DNA from: Glandiceps talaboti
Taxonomy: Eukaryota; Hemichordata; Enteropneusta; Spengelidae
Length of the DNA stretch: 64,000 nt
Direction of reading: 5' to 3'
Assembly: GCF_964340395.1 (NCBI RefSeq)
Contig: NC_135564.1
Span: forward strand, 18,175,431 to 18,239,430
A model generated the notes under the pieces. The model worked only from the letters and a program-made list of their open reading frames with translations, ran no database searches and was not told where the DNA came from. Below, one piece after another: positions 1-12,534 of this stretch (the stretch's first letter is position 1; every line of letters starts with the position of its first letter). The position numbers were made by a program, and so were the translations under genes.

Positions 1-481
1 TCATTAAAAGTACAAGATGGAGAATTGGGTCGCAATGCAATGATAATAGATATGTGAAAGACGATGGTCGGTCGGTTCACGCCTTGTCAGGTACTCGAAA
101 AAAGATGGCTTTGACTTCAAAAGTAAATACCAATCGCCTCAGAAAACAATTCTTGTCATGAGTTTCCGGAATGTGGAAACTAAAACACGTTTCCAGGCAA
201 GCAGAAGGGATAACGGATAGATAAGTGAAGCTTTTAGCACATTCCCGGACGCAAAATCACCTGAGGGAAAAGAGAAGAAGGAGAACTCCGTTTTAAAATG
301 GACAGTCTGGACTCTTTGTAATTACGAATAAAAATCAACGATTGATTTTTTACTGCAGTTTTGCGCCTAGCCGTGTATTCTATTACTTTATCACTATTCA
401 GTGGCAGATGCATGAGATGAGATAAATTGTAGCGATGACGTATGTGTAATATACTGTAACAGTCTGAGACACTTGAAGTTA

Positions 482-591
482 GAGATTTATTTTCCGTGAT
501 AAAATAACAATTTATGCAACTGACCGAAGTACAATCAAATCCTTCGTAATGTTACATGAAAGTAGTCTATTTTAGTATCTTTTTATTTTAT
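482..591 (-). terminator. Poly(A) signals of the neuropeptide gene
   Basis: Two AATAAA hexamers lie on the minus strand, at 587..582 and 491..486, which is 38 and 134 nt beyond the stop codon at 625. Either could define the 3' end. Confidence 0.45.
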
Positions 592-624
592 CAACACGCT
601 CACCTTTCATTAAAGTGAAACTAA

Positions 625-770
625 TCACATATCTTCGTCCACTAAGTCTTTAATTTCCTGTTGGCCAGGATATGTCATCTGTCTTGACATTTCGGAATCA
701 AGAACTTGCAAGAAATATTTTACAAGAAGTCTTTCGAGTTCTGATCTGTTTTCCGCTGACACTGATGTAT
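625..770 (-). other. Terminal coding exon of the neuropeptide gene
   Basis: The acceptor tgctttatttcag ends at 771 and the coding part runs 770..625 to a TGA. It starts with two bases that complete the split codon left by exon 1. The open frame upstream of the acceptor (to 867) is intron read-through. A good donor-like site (GAAAG/GTGAGC near 603/602) lies 22 nt past the stop, so a short 3' UTR intron is possible. Confidence 0.65.
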
Positions 771-2615
771 CTGAAATAAAGCACATACACAGGATGTGAT
801 GAAACATAGTCAAAGAACACAGATGGTAGTCAATCAGTTTGGATGTATCATTATCTTTGAGATGCATGTCATATTCTTGTCATCACCTACGCCATTTTAT
901 TCTCTTTCCAACAGTTTATTACCAAGCTTCCTATTTCGCGTATCATCCTAAGATTACCCTACATGGCGCAGTGCATCGTGATCGGTTACGTCCGAATCTT
1001 TAACTTCTGATATGACAGGATTCTATCTTCTTTCATATATTGCATGCATTCGTACACATACGTTTATGTCAAAACCTTAAAGTGCACAAGCTGAGTTTAT
1101 AAGGTTTTTTTTCAAATGAAAAATAAAATATAAAACTACATTTCAGTATACTGTTAATGCTAGTGCGTGTCTTCTATAACAAAACGATTGTCTTATTGCA
1201 TTGTTAGAACAGTTGATTGTGTTGTAGGAATTCCTGAACATTTTTTGGTACGTATAATAAATTACGTCATTGGATCATTTATGAGTTAAATCTTAATACG
1301 AGGTTTGAGTTCAGTCAATTGCAAGTGGTGGTTAAGTATACATCAGTAAGAAGAATACTGCGAGTATCTTTCAACTTAATATACTGCAAAAACTACGCCT
1401 AAACACAAACTCAGCTTGTGTCCCTTTAAGGTAAATGCACGTCGGTGGTAAATTTCCCTGAAAATCACAGTTATTAAATTCTCTACAAACATTGCCATAT
1501 GGAAGTTAGTTTTTATCCCTTTGAAGTATTATAAAATAATGTGCTTTTAACGCAATGGTCAATCTTACCATTTCCAATAGAGTTAATTAACACAGTATTC
1601 GGTGGCCATATTGGATTTTAAACTGATAAATTTTTATAGCATTTTGACTTCTATCAAAATGTTTGTACGGCGACCCCACATTTTTATTGACTTTGACTGA
1701 AAATAGGTTGGAGTTTTCTTGAACCAAGTAACACAAACAATTTGAAGAGTTTATATCTTAGGCTTATCCTACGTTTAGTAAAAGCATCGACGTTTGAAGT
1801 TAATGTTCTTGAACTCAGTGGAGGTAAGACAACCGCAATTAATTAGTGTGTACATGTACAACATGTGTGTGTACTTTACATCCACGTCAGAGCGGTTCGT
1901 GTGCTTTTAATTCAGTTTGATCACACTGCATGTACTTTCAAAGACTACCTATGTTATGTCTGTCACAGTATATACGCTCGAATTCGTATATCTTTACACG
2001 TAATTGCCTTGGTTAATCTTCGGAGAAAGTTTCCCCTAGTCTCAAAGAAAACACTTGAATCTGGCTGGATCACATCATTAGTGGTTGAGATATAACCTCG
2101 GGCTTTAAAAGGATAATCCACGTTTGAGGATTACGTGCAAGAAGATAAATGTATAAGCCCGAATTTGCCATCAGTTTTGCAAGAACTTTAGTTTCTTAAA
2201 TTGGGCACATTAATAGTATAAATGTCGTACTAACGACGATTTCTTAGTCAGTAATCGGATTTATACAGATCTCAGAGCTCAATGACAAGGGAAACTTTGG
2301 TAAATGGCATCAACTGTTTCATTGACATACCCGAATTTTGGCACTTCATATTAAATCAGCCGAGTCATGCAGTTAGTATTCTAACCAAGTTTGCACGTAT
2401 CTGACATATACCGTATATCATCTCTACACAGAAGCGTGTATGTGACCCCTGCGGGTTTGTGGGATTACAACTTTCATCGTGTGATATACTATATGTCCTG
2501 ATAATGTGTCGTTGGTTGTGGATTTAATTAAAGTGCTATTTACACTAGAAGCTATCTAGTATCTATTGTTAATGTAATCGTGAAGTATGTATGTATGTAT
2601 GTATGTATGTATGTA

Positions 2616-2654
<39 letters not shown>

Positions 2655-5600
2655 GTGTGTGTATGTATGTATGTATGTATGTATGTATGTATGTATGTAC
2701 CACATTTGTTTTCTGATAAAACTCAATTATCTCCTTTATTTAAAACAAACCTTCAAAGCGCCATCTCTCTCTGACTATCATACACATTTTAGCCTTACCA
2801 TTGGCGGCAAAATCAGTTGAGTTATCTGTCATCTAAATTTGCATACAAACCAACTTTTGAAACATCAAACACGTGACAATTAGAGTCTCTATATAAAATC
2901 ACGGTACAAACATTGACAGGCACGTAGATTCTGCCTGCTACTATTATCTTTGATCACTTCTTTTCTTTCATAAAGAAATTATATTTGTATTAACGATATA
3001 TGAAACAGATTTTATTAGCCTAATGCAAATTATGTCAACTTATGAAAACTTTAACGAAGTCGTGAAGTTACGTATGCACTGTAAGCTTTATTACAAATTG
3101 CAATATTAAATTTGAAATCAAAATTGATTTATGGTTTGAGTCTGATCAAACACAATAAAGTCACTGTAATCAGTACAATATTGATTCGTCTTACGAAAGC
3201 AATATTTTGTAACTGTTTTGGATGAAGCTGCTATTAAATAATATTAATCATATAGGACAGCTTACATTGTAACGGTATTGAAAACTGCATTTTAAAATGT
3301 AGTTTGGAAATCACGTCAACAGAATATAATGAGATTGTCAGTGTGTCTCGTTAAATTCAATAAAATATTTCCACGTCAATTCATTACCCGGCCAGTGTAA
3401 ATATTTTACGGTGTCTACGTCTAACGATAGTGTATCTTTTGTATCTATGCCCTTACATACAATCAGTGAATAACTCTGCTAATCAAAAAACGATCTTAAT
3501 TACAGTGAACAGACAGCATGTCTTGTCAATATTTGTAAGATTATTCTTGAATCTGGTCATTGCTCGAAGTAATGTAGACAGTAAAACTTGGTGTCTCCAC
3601 TGCCTATTAGTTGTTTTACTGCACTGAATGATAGGGTATACGTAATTGAATGATATATAACCGTTCGGAAAGGTGACCATTTTTCTCGCCAACAACGACT
3701 TTGGTATGAAACGTACGTTGCCTTCTGGGTATTGTCGGCTCAACTGATGGTCTTAAATTCTACTCACTATTTCACTCTCATTATTCTGCTCGCCTAACTC
3801 GCTAAATCAATAGTTGTTACTATGTATGTGTAAACTTTTACTTTTTGACACTTTGCTAGTGTTGTGTAAGATGAATCATTCCTCTCTTTCCAACATGTTT
3901 TATCGTCCATAGACTAGCGTATACAAGAGAGTACTTAGGTTATGGTGTGACTGTGAATTTAGTGTCATGTCCGGTAATCATTCAAACACACTACTGGCAA
4001 TCGAAATGGCGCCAGCTATGAGAACTGGTATAACACTCTATTTATCATCACATTCGTGGCCTATAAATTGGTGTACCTATTTCGTGATTATTTTTGGCGT
4101 GACCATCACAACCTTGTCTGACCTTATCAGTAAAATGTACAATCAATGTGATAACTTTGATACAGAGTCTATAAATCATGACTAAAATGTGACTATTATT
4201 CATTTTATTGGAACATTTTGACATAAAAAATACAGCTGTGCGAAAACTTGCAGTACGCTATAAAATGTGATTACGTGAACCACCCTGATATTTTATGAAT
4301 GGATTTTATGGACGAACTGTTTATGTAAGTATGGCTGTAAAACACGAACTTTAAGCTAATTTCATGACAATATATTATATAGGAAGCATATCGTATAAGT
4401 ATTGTTTAGTAATAAAAAGGAATCGCAAAATTTTGATATGATAATTATTGACGCATCTATGTATTGGTAACCTTGAAAACAGATATGTTAAACTAATGGA
4501 AGATTTTTGATATGAAAAATATTAATTTATATTGGGACATTTCATTATATTGTGGAAAACGTATATCTTCAATCCTTTGGTTTACATGTAAGATCCATGG
4601 TATTTACCTGAAATGTACATGTATTATTTTTTGCATAAATTAATGAACATATTGCATGAATGATGTTTTCAAAAAGTAATGTTTGAAATTTAAGTGGTCT
4701 TTCAAAATAAAACTAAAGCTTTAATGATAATATAAGTAATTCTTGGAAGTTATCGCATGGTTCAGATATGGTCGATATTACAGAAAATCATAAATTACAT
4801 ACTGTCTAAATTGTGATATGACAGTATTGCATTAAATCAGTTCTATGTGTTGACAATAAGCATCTGTAAACACCTTTTAGATTTTGCTAAAATAGGGACG
4901 CATAATATAATGCGACGTGCCCCTTATGATGTTTTGTAAAGATGTCTGTTTAAGAAGTCTAAAGTTACATATTCTTCCTGTGATTAATCACGTGACATTT
5001 ACTAGATTTGCTCATTTGGAATATAATATACCCTATCTTGTTTATCAACCGTAAAGTGAGACAAGTTTTAGCCGAGAGCCATCAACAGAATTGTTAAAAT
5101 TCGACAATATATGAAGGGGGCATATGTCATGTAAAACACAGCCGAGCGAAGATCAAAGGTTGATAAAACATATTCACAAGAGTATAGTCATTTTACCATT
5201 AAAAGCTTTTTATTACCTTGCTATCTCTTAAAAGACACCTTCTGTATTTGTAACTGTAGAGGTGCGTATGATTACTACTTGTACAATATCCAATTACAGA
5301 GTACACTTGTTAGATTGAAGAGTGAATTGAACATTGAGCAATTCGAATAATTTTAACAAACATTTTAAGCAATCGATTTTCTATTCCATTGCTTACGTTG
5401 TAACCCACAGTAAAAAGAACTGAGTATACATTCATTAACCTTATATCGTGAAAAAATGTGTCTTATTTCGGAGTTAGCCGATTATTTATTAATGTTTTAT
5501 TGTGGTCGACAACCCCATGTTAAAGTATCCTATTTTAGCATATACGTTTTTCTTATATAAATGACAGTAGAGGTTTCGTGATTACGTCTCTGTGCATGTC

Positions 5601-6633
5601 ATTCATTCTCAAGGTAATCTACGAACTTTGCTAAGCAGACGAGGGCAGAGAGAATTAGAAAGGGTCAAGGCACTATTTAAAAGGAGACATAAATCCGCCA
5701 CTAATATAGAATAAATTGGTCTTGTAATATGGCATTAAGCGGGATAAATGGACATTTTGTTTCTCTTTGAAATTATCATATCAATCTAAAGTGTCAACAA
5801 TTTGATATTTATTGTATCCTGTTAACATGAACAGATTTAAACAGTTGTTCGTAGCCATGTGACCTTTACTACATCAAAATGGAGATGTTCTGAGTTTGAA
5901 GTTTTCATGTTAGCTCATAAAAAATCTGTGCTTTCCTTAATTGTTCACGTCATCAAAGTTATATTTAATCGTTAACAATAGACAAATCCACTAGCACTTA
6001 CCAACGTTATCTTTAACACTTGAAACTACACCAATTCACTAGCACAAATATATCGTGGAATTTGGCTAAACGTACGAAACGTGAACTATTAAAACCAACA
6101 CGTCGTTTTTACAGTGACTTCATGAAATAAGCATCCTGTTCACTTAAAAGTGTTGCCACCAGTTAACTTTTGTCAATAATAATCACAATATATGAATATC
6201 AATTAAACATAACTTTGTAAGAACAAGGACAAAACGTTTGGGAAGTTATGTTTAATATCCGTGATTTTAGCTCTGGGTTTGTGTTCATTATTGAGAAGTA
6301 AATAACGCCAAGTTGTTAGTATGGTGATCACTTTCTTTCCTCAATGATTCCGTAAATCAAGCATATATCCAATCTACTTTCATAATAGAGCATTTTTTCT
6401 ATTTCTTAAGGGCGACGTTATCTTTAAAAAATGACCCGAAGAAATCTAATGCTCATACCTCTTCGTTTTCCTATTCCTAGATGATGAAATTGGTTTAACT
6501 TGAGTTTTGGTTTACCACGTTTGTCGTCTGTTGTGCTGGCAGTCTGCCTCCAAAGATCCTCTAATGGTATCGCATGTGTGCATACGATAACAGCTACAAG
6601 AACCACGACGAAACATATAGTAGCGGTATGCAT
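625..6633 (-). CDS. Secreted neuropeptide-like precursor, two coding exons
   Basis: Spliced CDS: exon 1 is 6633..6459 (58 codons plus 1 nt) and exon 2 is 770..625 (2 nt, 47 codons and TGA), giving about 106 residues. Residues 1-21 form a classical signal peptide: a hydrophobic core FVVVLVAVIV, then CTHA before IPLED. A spacer ends in DDKR (residues 36-39). The next segment, GKPKLKLNQFHHLGI, is followed by GKRR (55-58), a textbook amidation plus dibasic cleavage site. The predicted product is a 15-residue C-terminally amidated peptide. Exon 2 encodes an acidic, helix-prone C-terminal peptide (ELERLLVKYFLQVLDSEM) without cysteines. Phases agree exactly: exon 1 ends with one base and exon 2 supplies two, creating Asp59. 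The precursor should pass through the secretory pathway and be processed by prohormone convertase and amidating enzyme. I do not recognise the family. NQF...LGI-amide weakly recalls bombesin-type ends, but that is speculation. Confidence 0.72.
871..1074. other. Intron sequence, nothing recognised
   Basis: This AT-rich stretch of the neuropeptide gene's intron shows no convincing exon, repeat or motif. The same holds for most of 1776-2580 and 2701-6000 apart from the listed microexon candidate. ORFs there are short and lack paired splice sites. Confidence 0.4.
1075..1432 (-). mobile_element. MITE-like element, family A, copy 1
   Basis: An element of about 350 bp has terminal inverted repeats: TTAAAGTGCACAAGCTGAG at the left, with its complement CTCAGCTTGTGTCCCTTTAA at the right. 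TTAA flanks both ends, consistent with a TTAA target duplication as in piggyBac-type elements. It has no coding potential. Two further copies (near 19.3 and 47.5 kb) share the interior but lie in the opposite orientation. Confidence 0.65.
1436..1775 (+). repeat. Interspersed repeat family B, copy 1
   Basis: This stretch matches 26401-26680 (same strand) and 51250-51545 (opposite strand). Shared blocks include CCCTGAAAATCA, GCCATATGGAAG, ATAGTCAATC-like text, GGCCATATTGGATT and a final GTTTTCTTGAAC block. I saw no terminal inverted repeats or ORF. It sits directly next to the family A element. Confidence 0.55.
2584..2700. repeat. Compound microsatellite (GTAT)n-(GTCT)n-(GTAT)n
   Basis: Runs of TATG, then TCTG, then TATG tetranucleotides, with a short TG tract between the last two. 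Open frames across it (MYVC / LSVC patterns) are translation artefacts. Confidence 0.95.
6002..6025 (-). other. Candidate 24-nt frame-preserving microexon
   Basis: Inside the long intron of the neuropeptide gene, a perfect donor (GTTG/GTAAGTGC at 6002/6001) lies 24 nt after an AG at 6027-6026. The piece enters and leaves in phase 1, the phase of the host intron. Inclusion would add eight residues (VSSVKDNV) directly after the KRR cleavage site without shifting frame. The acceptor lacks a good pyrimidine tract, so this is only a candidate for alternative splicing. Confidence 0.2.
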
Positions 6634-6682
6634 CCTGTATTTGTCGCCTTCTCACCCCTTGTCTGTTTGCTCCTTTCTGTTC
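6459..6682 (-). other. Exon 1 of the neuropeptide gene, with splice sites
   Basis: On the minus strand a pyrimidine-rich acceptor (tctttttctactgttag) ends at 6683, so the exon starts at 6682 with about 49 nt of 5' UTR before the ATG at 6633. The donor is AGAG/GTATGAG at 6459/6458. An acceptor upstream of the ATG implies at least one further non-coding 5' exon at higher coordinates, which I could not locate. Confidence 0.65.
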
Positions 6683-7268
6683 CTAACAGTAGAAAAAGAT
6701 GACACATGATTAGCATATACGGCAAAACGAGGCAATTCATCTCGTCGAAATATTTTCAATTCCAGAACGAAGAAGGCAGAAAGATAAAGTACCTAACAAG
6801 GGGATTATTCGAGTAGATTTTCAAATGTAATTTATTAGTGTGAAAATCTCCTCGATCTATTCATGCAGAAAGTTAAATTCCATTCTATGAATTTAAAAAT
6901 ACAACCAAGTGTTCGTTGCAATAAATAGTTAAATCTCGTAAGTGAAAAGCATACGTCAATCTGTATTACTTTTTGTATTTTAAACCGACAATTTCAAACT
7001 TAAAGCCGAAACTGAATTCAGAATTTCGTCTAATCACCTATATTCTAAAGTATGTGGGCATATTTGTTAAAGAAAGGTGCCATTTCCTTTTTACACGTAT
7101 TTACATAGATTTTATTATTATAAATTGACTAAGAATTGAAAATAAAGCTCATGCAAGTCTACCAAAAAGTCGCTTTGATGAATTCATTGACAAGTTTGTA
7201 ATTGGAAATGTCAATCTTGCTATGTTAATGATGACTTGCGAAATACCAAACTATATGTCATGGCCTGG

Positions 7269-7269
<1 letters not shown>

Positions 7270-7302
<33 letters not shown>

Positions 7303-7435
7303 CACACACTTGCATACACACATACATACATACACACACACATACGTACATACATACGTACGTACATACATACATACATACATACATACATGCATACCTA
7401 CATACATACTTACATGCAGACAGACATACAGACAG
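7270..7435. repeat. Compound microsatellite (AC)n-(ACAT)n
   Basis: A dinucleotide AC tract passes into ACAT tetranucleotides with scattered CGTA variants and ends in CAGA units. Confidence 0.95.
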
Positions 7436-7440
7436 ACATA

Positions 7441-10200
7441 AACCACTAGGTGTATGTCGATTAACATAAATGCAATAGGGTTATCTAGGACTAATATTCA
7501 AATTAGTAAAAACTATTGCCAATCAAGCTATAGTTGAATTTGGCTGATGTTTATTTTTGCAATGCCTGTAACAAAGTTAATGTTTGTTTAAATCAAAATT
7601 TTTTCAAGACATTGGGTCAATGAAGTAGTCTTTTCAAATATTCTCAGCAAATCTTTGAGAAAGCCAATCCTCTTCAGCAGCTGACGATAGTAAAGGTGTT
7701 CAAAGTTCCGTTGATTCGTTCTAATTAAATCCTCATAAAACTTTAGGAGATGTTTTTGCAAGGAAAATCTCGAAATCTAAATCTTTTGTGTGTTCTAAGC
7801 GTCTGCTCAAACCGTTTTATAGGTTCAGCCTTGTTGAATCACGGTATATAGAAATTGTCTTTAAATACCAACACTGTGTGGATAGAAACGATCGATACAC
7901 GGGCATCGATTGGTGTCATACGGATTAGTTGTCAAGATTCCTGTTATAGAATTACAAAGGACAAGTTAAACAATTGAATGATATAAGTTGAACACATCTA
8001 ACACGTCAGGAATATATATTTCTTTCGTTACAGAAATGAGAAGCTTTTGGCTTCATTGATAACATTCAATATGACATTCAGAACATTTCATACCATATGT
8101 CGAATGTTATTCACTTGAGTCGAATGACCTTCTTATTGAAATGTGGAACTCAGTATTTCGTACAGTTTCTGATTAAATCTTTCCTTCACCTTACCGATTT
8201 TAACAGTTAGTTTATGGATTCACAACCCCCTGCATTTGCAAATACTAAAGGAACGCCGAAACGAGGATACAAACCCGTAATCACTTTAGTGTTACGTAAA
8301 ACATGAATGTACCTTATGTCATATAGATTGATGTGACTTACTTCCTACACTGAATTTTGTAAGTATGTGGTAACCTGAGAAGTAACACTCCATAACTGCG
8401 AAATGTTTGACAAACCTCAAACCTCTAGTATATCAATCAGCTAATTTAAAGTGCCCGTGTTAACAATTACTTCATCATGTTTGATCTATGTAACGACAGC
8501 ACACTCCTTCGTATACCAAATGCTAGATTTAAATGGATAGTACTGACACATCAAGAGCTAGTCTGACCAAATTAGTTATACGATTTTTTTTCCTGAGATA
8601 AGTGTAACCTTCTGAACGTTGGAGAAAAGTAGAGCCAACGGTTACTTATCGCGTGCAGATTTCTGAGTTAACGAAACAACTTTGTGCAATTTTGTTAGCA
8701 TTAGTTGTTTACGTGTGAGTAGACATGGGATCTAACAGATGCTGCTGAGGTCAAAGGTTACGGTGAATCTTGTCTATTTTCACTGACGGGAAAGTTGGAG
8801 AATTAGCTAAAAGCTTGTTTGCCTCCAGTCATCGAATTATCCAGCGTTGTAAATCCGATTTATCACCACTCACGCACGATGGCGTTATGAAATGCAGAGG
8901 GAAAACTGTAAATGATCAGATGGGGTTTCTCTCATTATGGCACTATACTGCCGATACTGTCTAAACAGCTTAGGATTTTCGTGTTTTTTTAAGAAAAGCC
9001 ACACAGTTCTCAGATCTTTGATGCATAATTACAGAACTGGTTCACCAATTACACGCTTAATGAAAACAGAGCAACGCCCTGTGGTGAATCACGTGTACGT
9101 GAAGTGACCATGATATGACTTGTGTTGAAATTATGTAATTACACACGAGCAAAGTGAATGTTGAAGTAGTGAAGGACTAGCCACTTAAAACACGAGGGAC
9201 CTAATTAAATACCTGTCCGATATCCTCTTCAGTATTATAAAACTCTTACAAGATATATTGATAAAACCTAAGAACTGACAATAGTTATAACAGTTAGAAT
9301 ATGATTCACAATCTTTGACGGAGTAGAGAATAGAGGTAATTGCCGTGACTGACACACAAACAGATTGCAGATTTGGGGACCGATTAGATATTCATTACTA
9401 CTTTGTGTGATTATCTACACATGTGAATTTTAATCCAATTTTCAATTTACGTCAAATTTAATCAATGTTATCAATACATAGGTGGGTTTTTTAACAATAT
9501 TCTATTATCTAATAAATGAGATACCTTTCAAAATTAAGAAACATGAATAGTTCAAGTGGTACGCACTTAGAAAGTCAAAATTCAATAACATTGCCTCGCA
9601 GTGATGTATACGTCACGCAAAGCACAGTATTACTTATCCTATGCTGACAGAAGAAGTCGTGTAGATATTGGTTTGCGTACCATTGAATGATTTTAATTAT
9701 CTTGGCCGTGAAGTTATTTCTAGAGCTATATGTTCCATCTTAATCGCAGCGATGTCTTCTTAAAGAAAATGTAATTTGTTTGTTTGTCAGGAGTCGGAGT
9801 AGCTTGAATCGTCGGACGCGACTTTACTTATATGTGTGAAAGAGAAGAAAAGGTAGATTTATATTTTACATTGTAGTGTAACTGTCAATCATTAATGATA
9901 GATTTCATATACAAACCCTTGGAAACCTTTAAATCTTCGTTTCTCAGGAATTTGGAGATTTTTGTGACTATGCTAAGCATTGCTAGAAAGGAATGTTATT
10001 TCTTTATCCTCACCCCATTGTTGTTGATATAATATCAAATCTTATGATGCAAGCAACTTGAGGAACGTAGGTTTGTGTCACCGTATGCGTCAATATGACA
10101 AAGATGGTCGTCAGAACTAATTTCCCATCTTCATTCAATTGATAACCGCAAACTATAATTAGCTCTAGCACTTTCAGAAACCTCTGATGGAAGAAATTTC
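7441..10200. other. Long stretch without recognised genes
   Basis: About 2.8 kb of AT-rich sequence. The longest open frames are around 60 codons, start without ATG and lack matched acceptor and donor pairs. No repeat from elsewhere in the window was recognised here. Confidence 0.4.
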
Positions 10201-10217
10201 TGTGTTTTACAACATAC

Positions 10218-10218
<1 letters not shown>

Positions 10219-10286
<68 letters not shown>
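10219..10286. repeat. (AT)n microsatellite
   Basis: About 34 uninterrupted AT dinucleotides. Confidence 0.97.
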
Positions 10287-10290
<4 letters not shown>

Positions 10291-10387
10291 GTTAAATTCA
10301 TAATTATAAACAGCATTGATTACCATGGTAACTAAGCATTAAATTGTCAAATAATGTCATTTGATGTGCAACATGCAAATGTTGACT

Positions 10388-10399
10388 GGGGGGGGGGGG
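10388..10399. repeat. Poly(G) run
   Basis: Twelve consecutive G residues, which are G-quadruplex prone and a likely site of sequencing error. Confidence 0.9.
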
Positions 10400-11698
10400 T
10401 TTGTGTCAATAAGAGGAATATCTTGGAAATACCAACAAATTGGGGATGCAGCCTCTCAGAAAACATTTTTTCTTTATGTTTATCAATAGCCTCCTTCATC
10501 ATACATCAGGGAAAGAAGTAAGAGTGACATGCAACACAGGTGTAGATAATACTGTTAAAAGGCAAAAAAAAATGGGATGAAAAGAGTTGATAGGTGTATG
10601 ATAGAACCCCAAAATCACGATTCAAGGATCCTATTTACACCATCTAGGTAACTGTATACGTTATTCTCATCTACAGACAAAACTACCATAAATACATTAC
10701 TCTTACATGCCTAAAACACGTGTTTGTGTAAATATTAAAAACAACATAGACGTTACTATCAAAGAGGAATGAGTAGAAGGCTGACAAAGTTAACAATACA
10801 TTATTGTGCATAATTAATAGAACCATTGGCACCTGTAAATCTTAAAGATTATAACTGGATGATGCAGGAAGAGAAACCTAATGAAACACGATCTTGTTGG
10901 AAACAAATACTTTGCCATATCAGGTTTGTTCTCATGGTAATCACTAAGTCCCAAATTTGATGACGTGTCCGTTTCTATCATTGCATTCGCCACGTTGAGA
11001 AACAAACTTTTGTGTCATTATAGCATATTTCTACCGACACCAATTTACTTTCTGTATATATAATTGGTGCCAATTTTCACCTAGCGCAGTGTTTACATCA
11101 TTTAACTTGATGTGCAGTAGGGAAACCTTGTTCAGAAAGAAGTGTTCTTTGTATATGTTGAATAGACGCGAACCGACAGTGTGTAGTCCTTCTGGTATCC
11201 ATAACAACCATAAGTATAAGTAATAAGATTTTTCTGGAAGATATTGCATTTTGCCATTGTTGTTGTTATTGATTTGAGCAGTGAATGCAAAAACTTGCCA
11301 ATTTAGTAGTTTTAGAAACAAATTGGTGTTAAAATCCACAAACGTTTCACAGTAATTTTTCGGCAAAGTGAATCATTTAGTTAATATTATTCTTAAGATG
11401 GTGAAAGAGTCATCCTTCAAGCCAAATTCATTTTCATAAAAATCAGTTTTAGAAATAGGACTCAAAGGACAATTTACCAACTACCGTTATTAGTGAACTA
11501 TCTACATTCTAACGTGAGTATAAATTGCTACCCGTAAGCTTTCCAATAAAACGCTACCTGTAGAGGCTAACTATGGAGTCCTCGTTTTATTTACTAGAAA
11601 TATTGCTTGAGAATTAAATATAAACTGCTGTGGTACTTTATTAGTTTGTGATGCGCAGAAAATTGGTTTAATCATTTTTTTCTAATATCTTATTGCAG

Positions 11699-11801
11699 TA
11701 GTTCATTGACATAGCTTGTCAAAATGCCTAGCACAAAATTCATTTTCTCCATTGTTGGAAGTTGGGAATATTCGAACGAGTTCCGCTGCATTGAAGAAAA
11801 G
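11699..11801 (+). other. First coding exon of the 11.7-kb gene, with 5' UTR
   Basis: A strong acceptor (tttttttctaatatcttattgcag) ends at 11698, followed by 25 nt of 5' UTR, ATG at 11724 and the consensus donor AAG/GTAAGT at 11801/11802. An acceptor before the ATG implies an upstream non-coding exon that I did not find. Confidence 0.6.
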
Positions 11802-12436
11802 GTAAGTCTTTGATGACGTCACACTGTGTGTAATCATCTCGAAGGCCCATTATATTTATGGAATCCTAGTAATCTGTCATGCCTGCGAAAGCATCTTCTC
11901 GATCAAATAGAATAATTTTCCGTTGAATTACTCAAGTTATCTTTACACGATGGTTGTCTCGTGACACGTGTTTCATACGATTATTCTAAAGAGAAATAGC
12001 TTAAGAATGCATAATATCTTCCGCTCTTCAAAAAAATCACTCTTATTGAAAAAAAATATATTATAATTCATTCCACACTTCTAGAGATAATACTTATGGA
12101 ATACAATCTTGACTGTAGATTGAAATCTCGATTAGCAACAAATCTGTCGAATATGAGCTCTGAAAGCGTATGCTAAATCACTACTGGTATTTGCAAAGAC
12201 AGCTTTACAAATCTGTGCAATTGTAAGAAAGTCAACTCCATTCTAGGTCATTAATTTCTATCTTTGGGGTGTCTGTCACAAATCAGAACATATGTATGTA
12301 TTTATGTATGAATGTATGTATGTATGTATGTATGTATGTATGTATGTATGTATGTATGTATGTATGTATGTATGTATGTATGTGTGTGTGTGTGTGTCTG
12401 TGTGTATGTATGTATGTATGTATGTATGTATGTATG

Positions 12437-12467
<31 letters not shown>

Positions 12468-12502
12468 GTGTGTGTATGTATGTATGTATGTATGTATGTA
12501 TG

Positions 12503-12534
<32 letters not shown>

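Noticed and set aside
11031-11366. 111-codon minus-strand ORF
   Set aside because: Low-complexity asparagine run from a GTT repeat, no splice signals, composition like non-coding AT-rich DNA.
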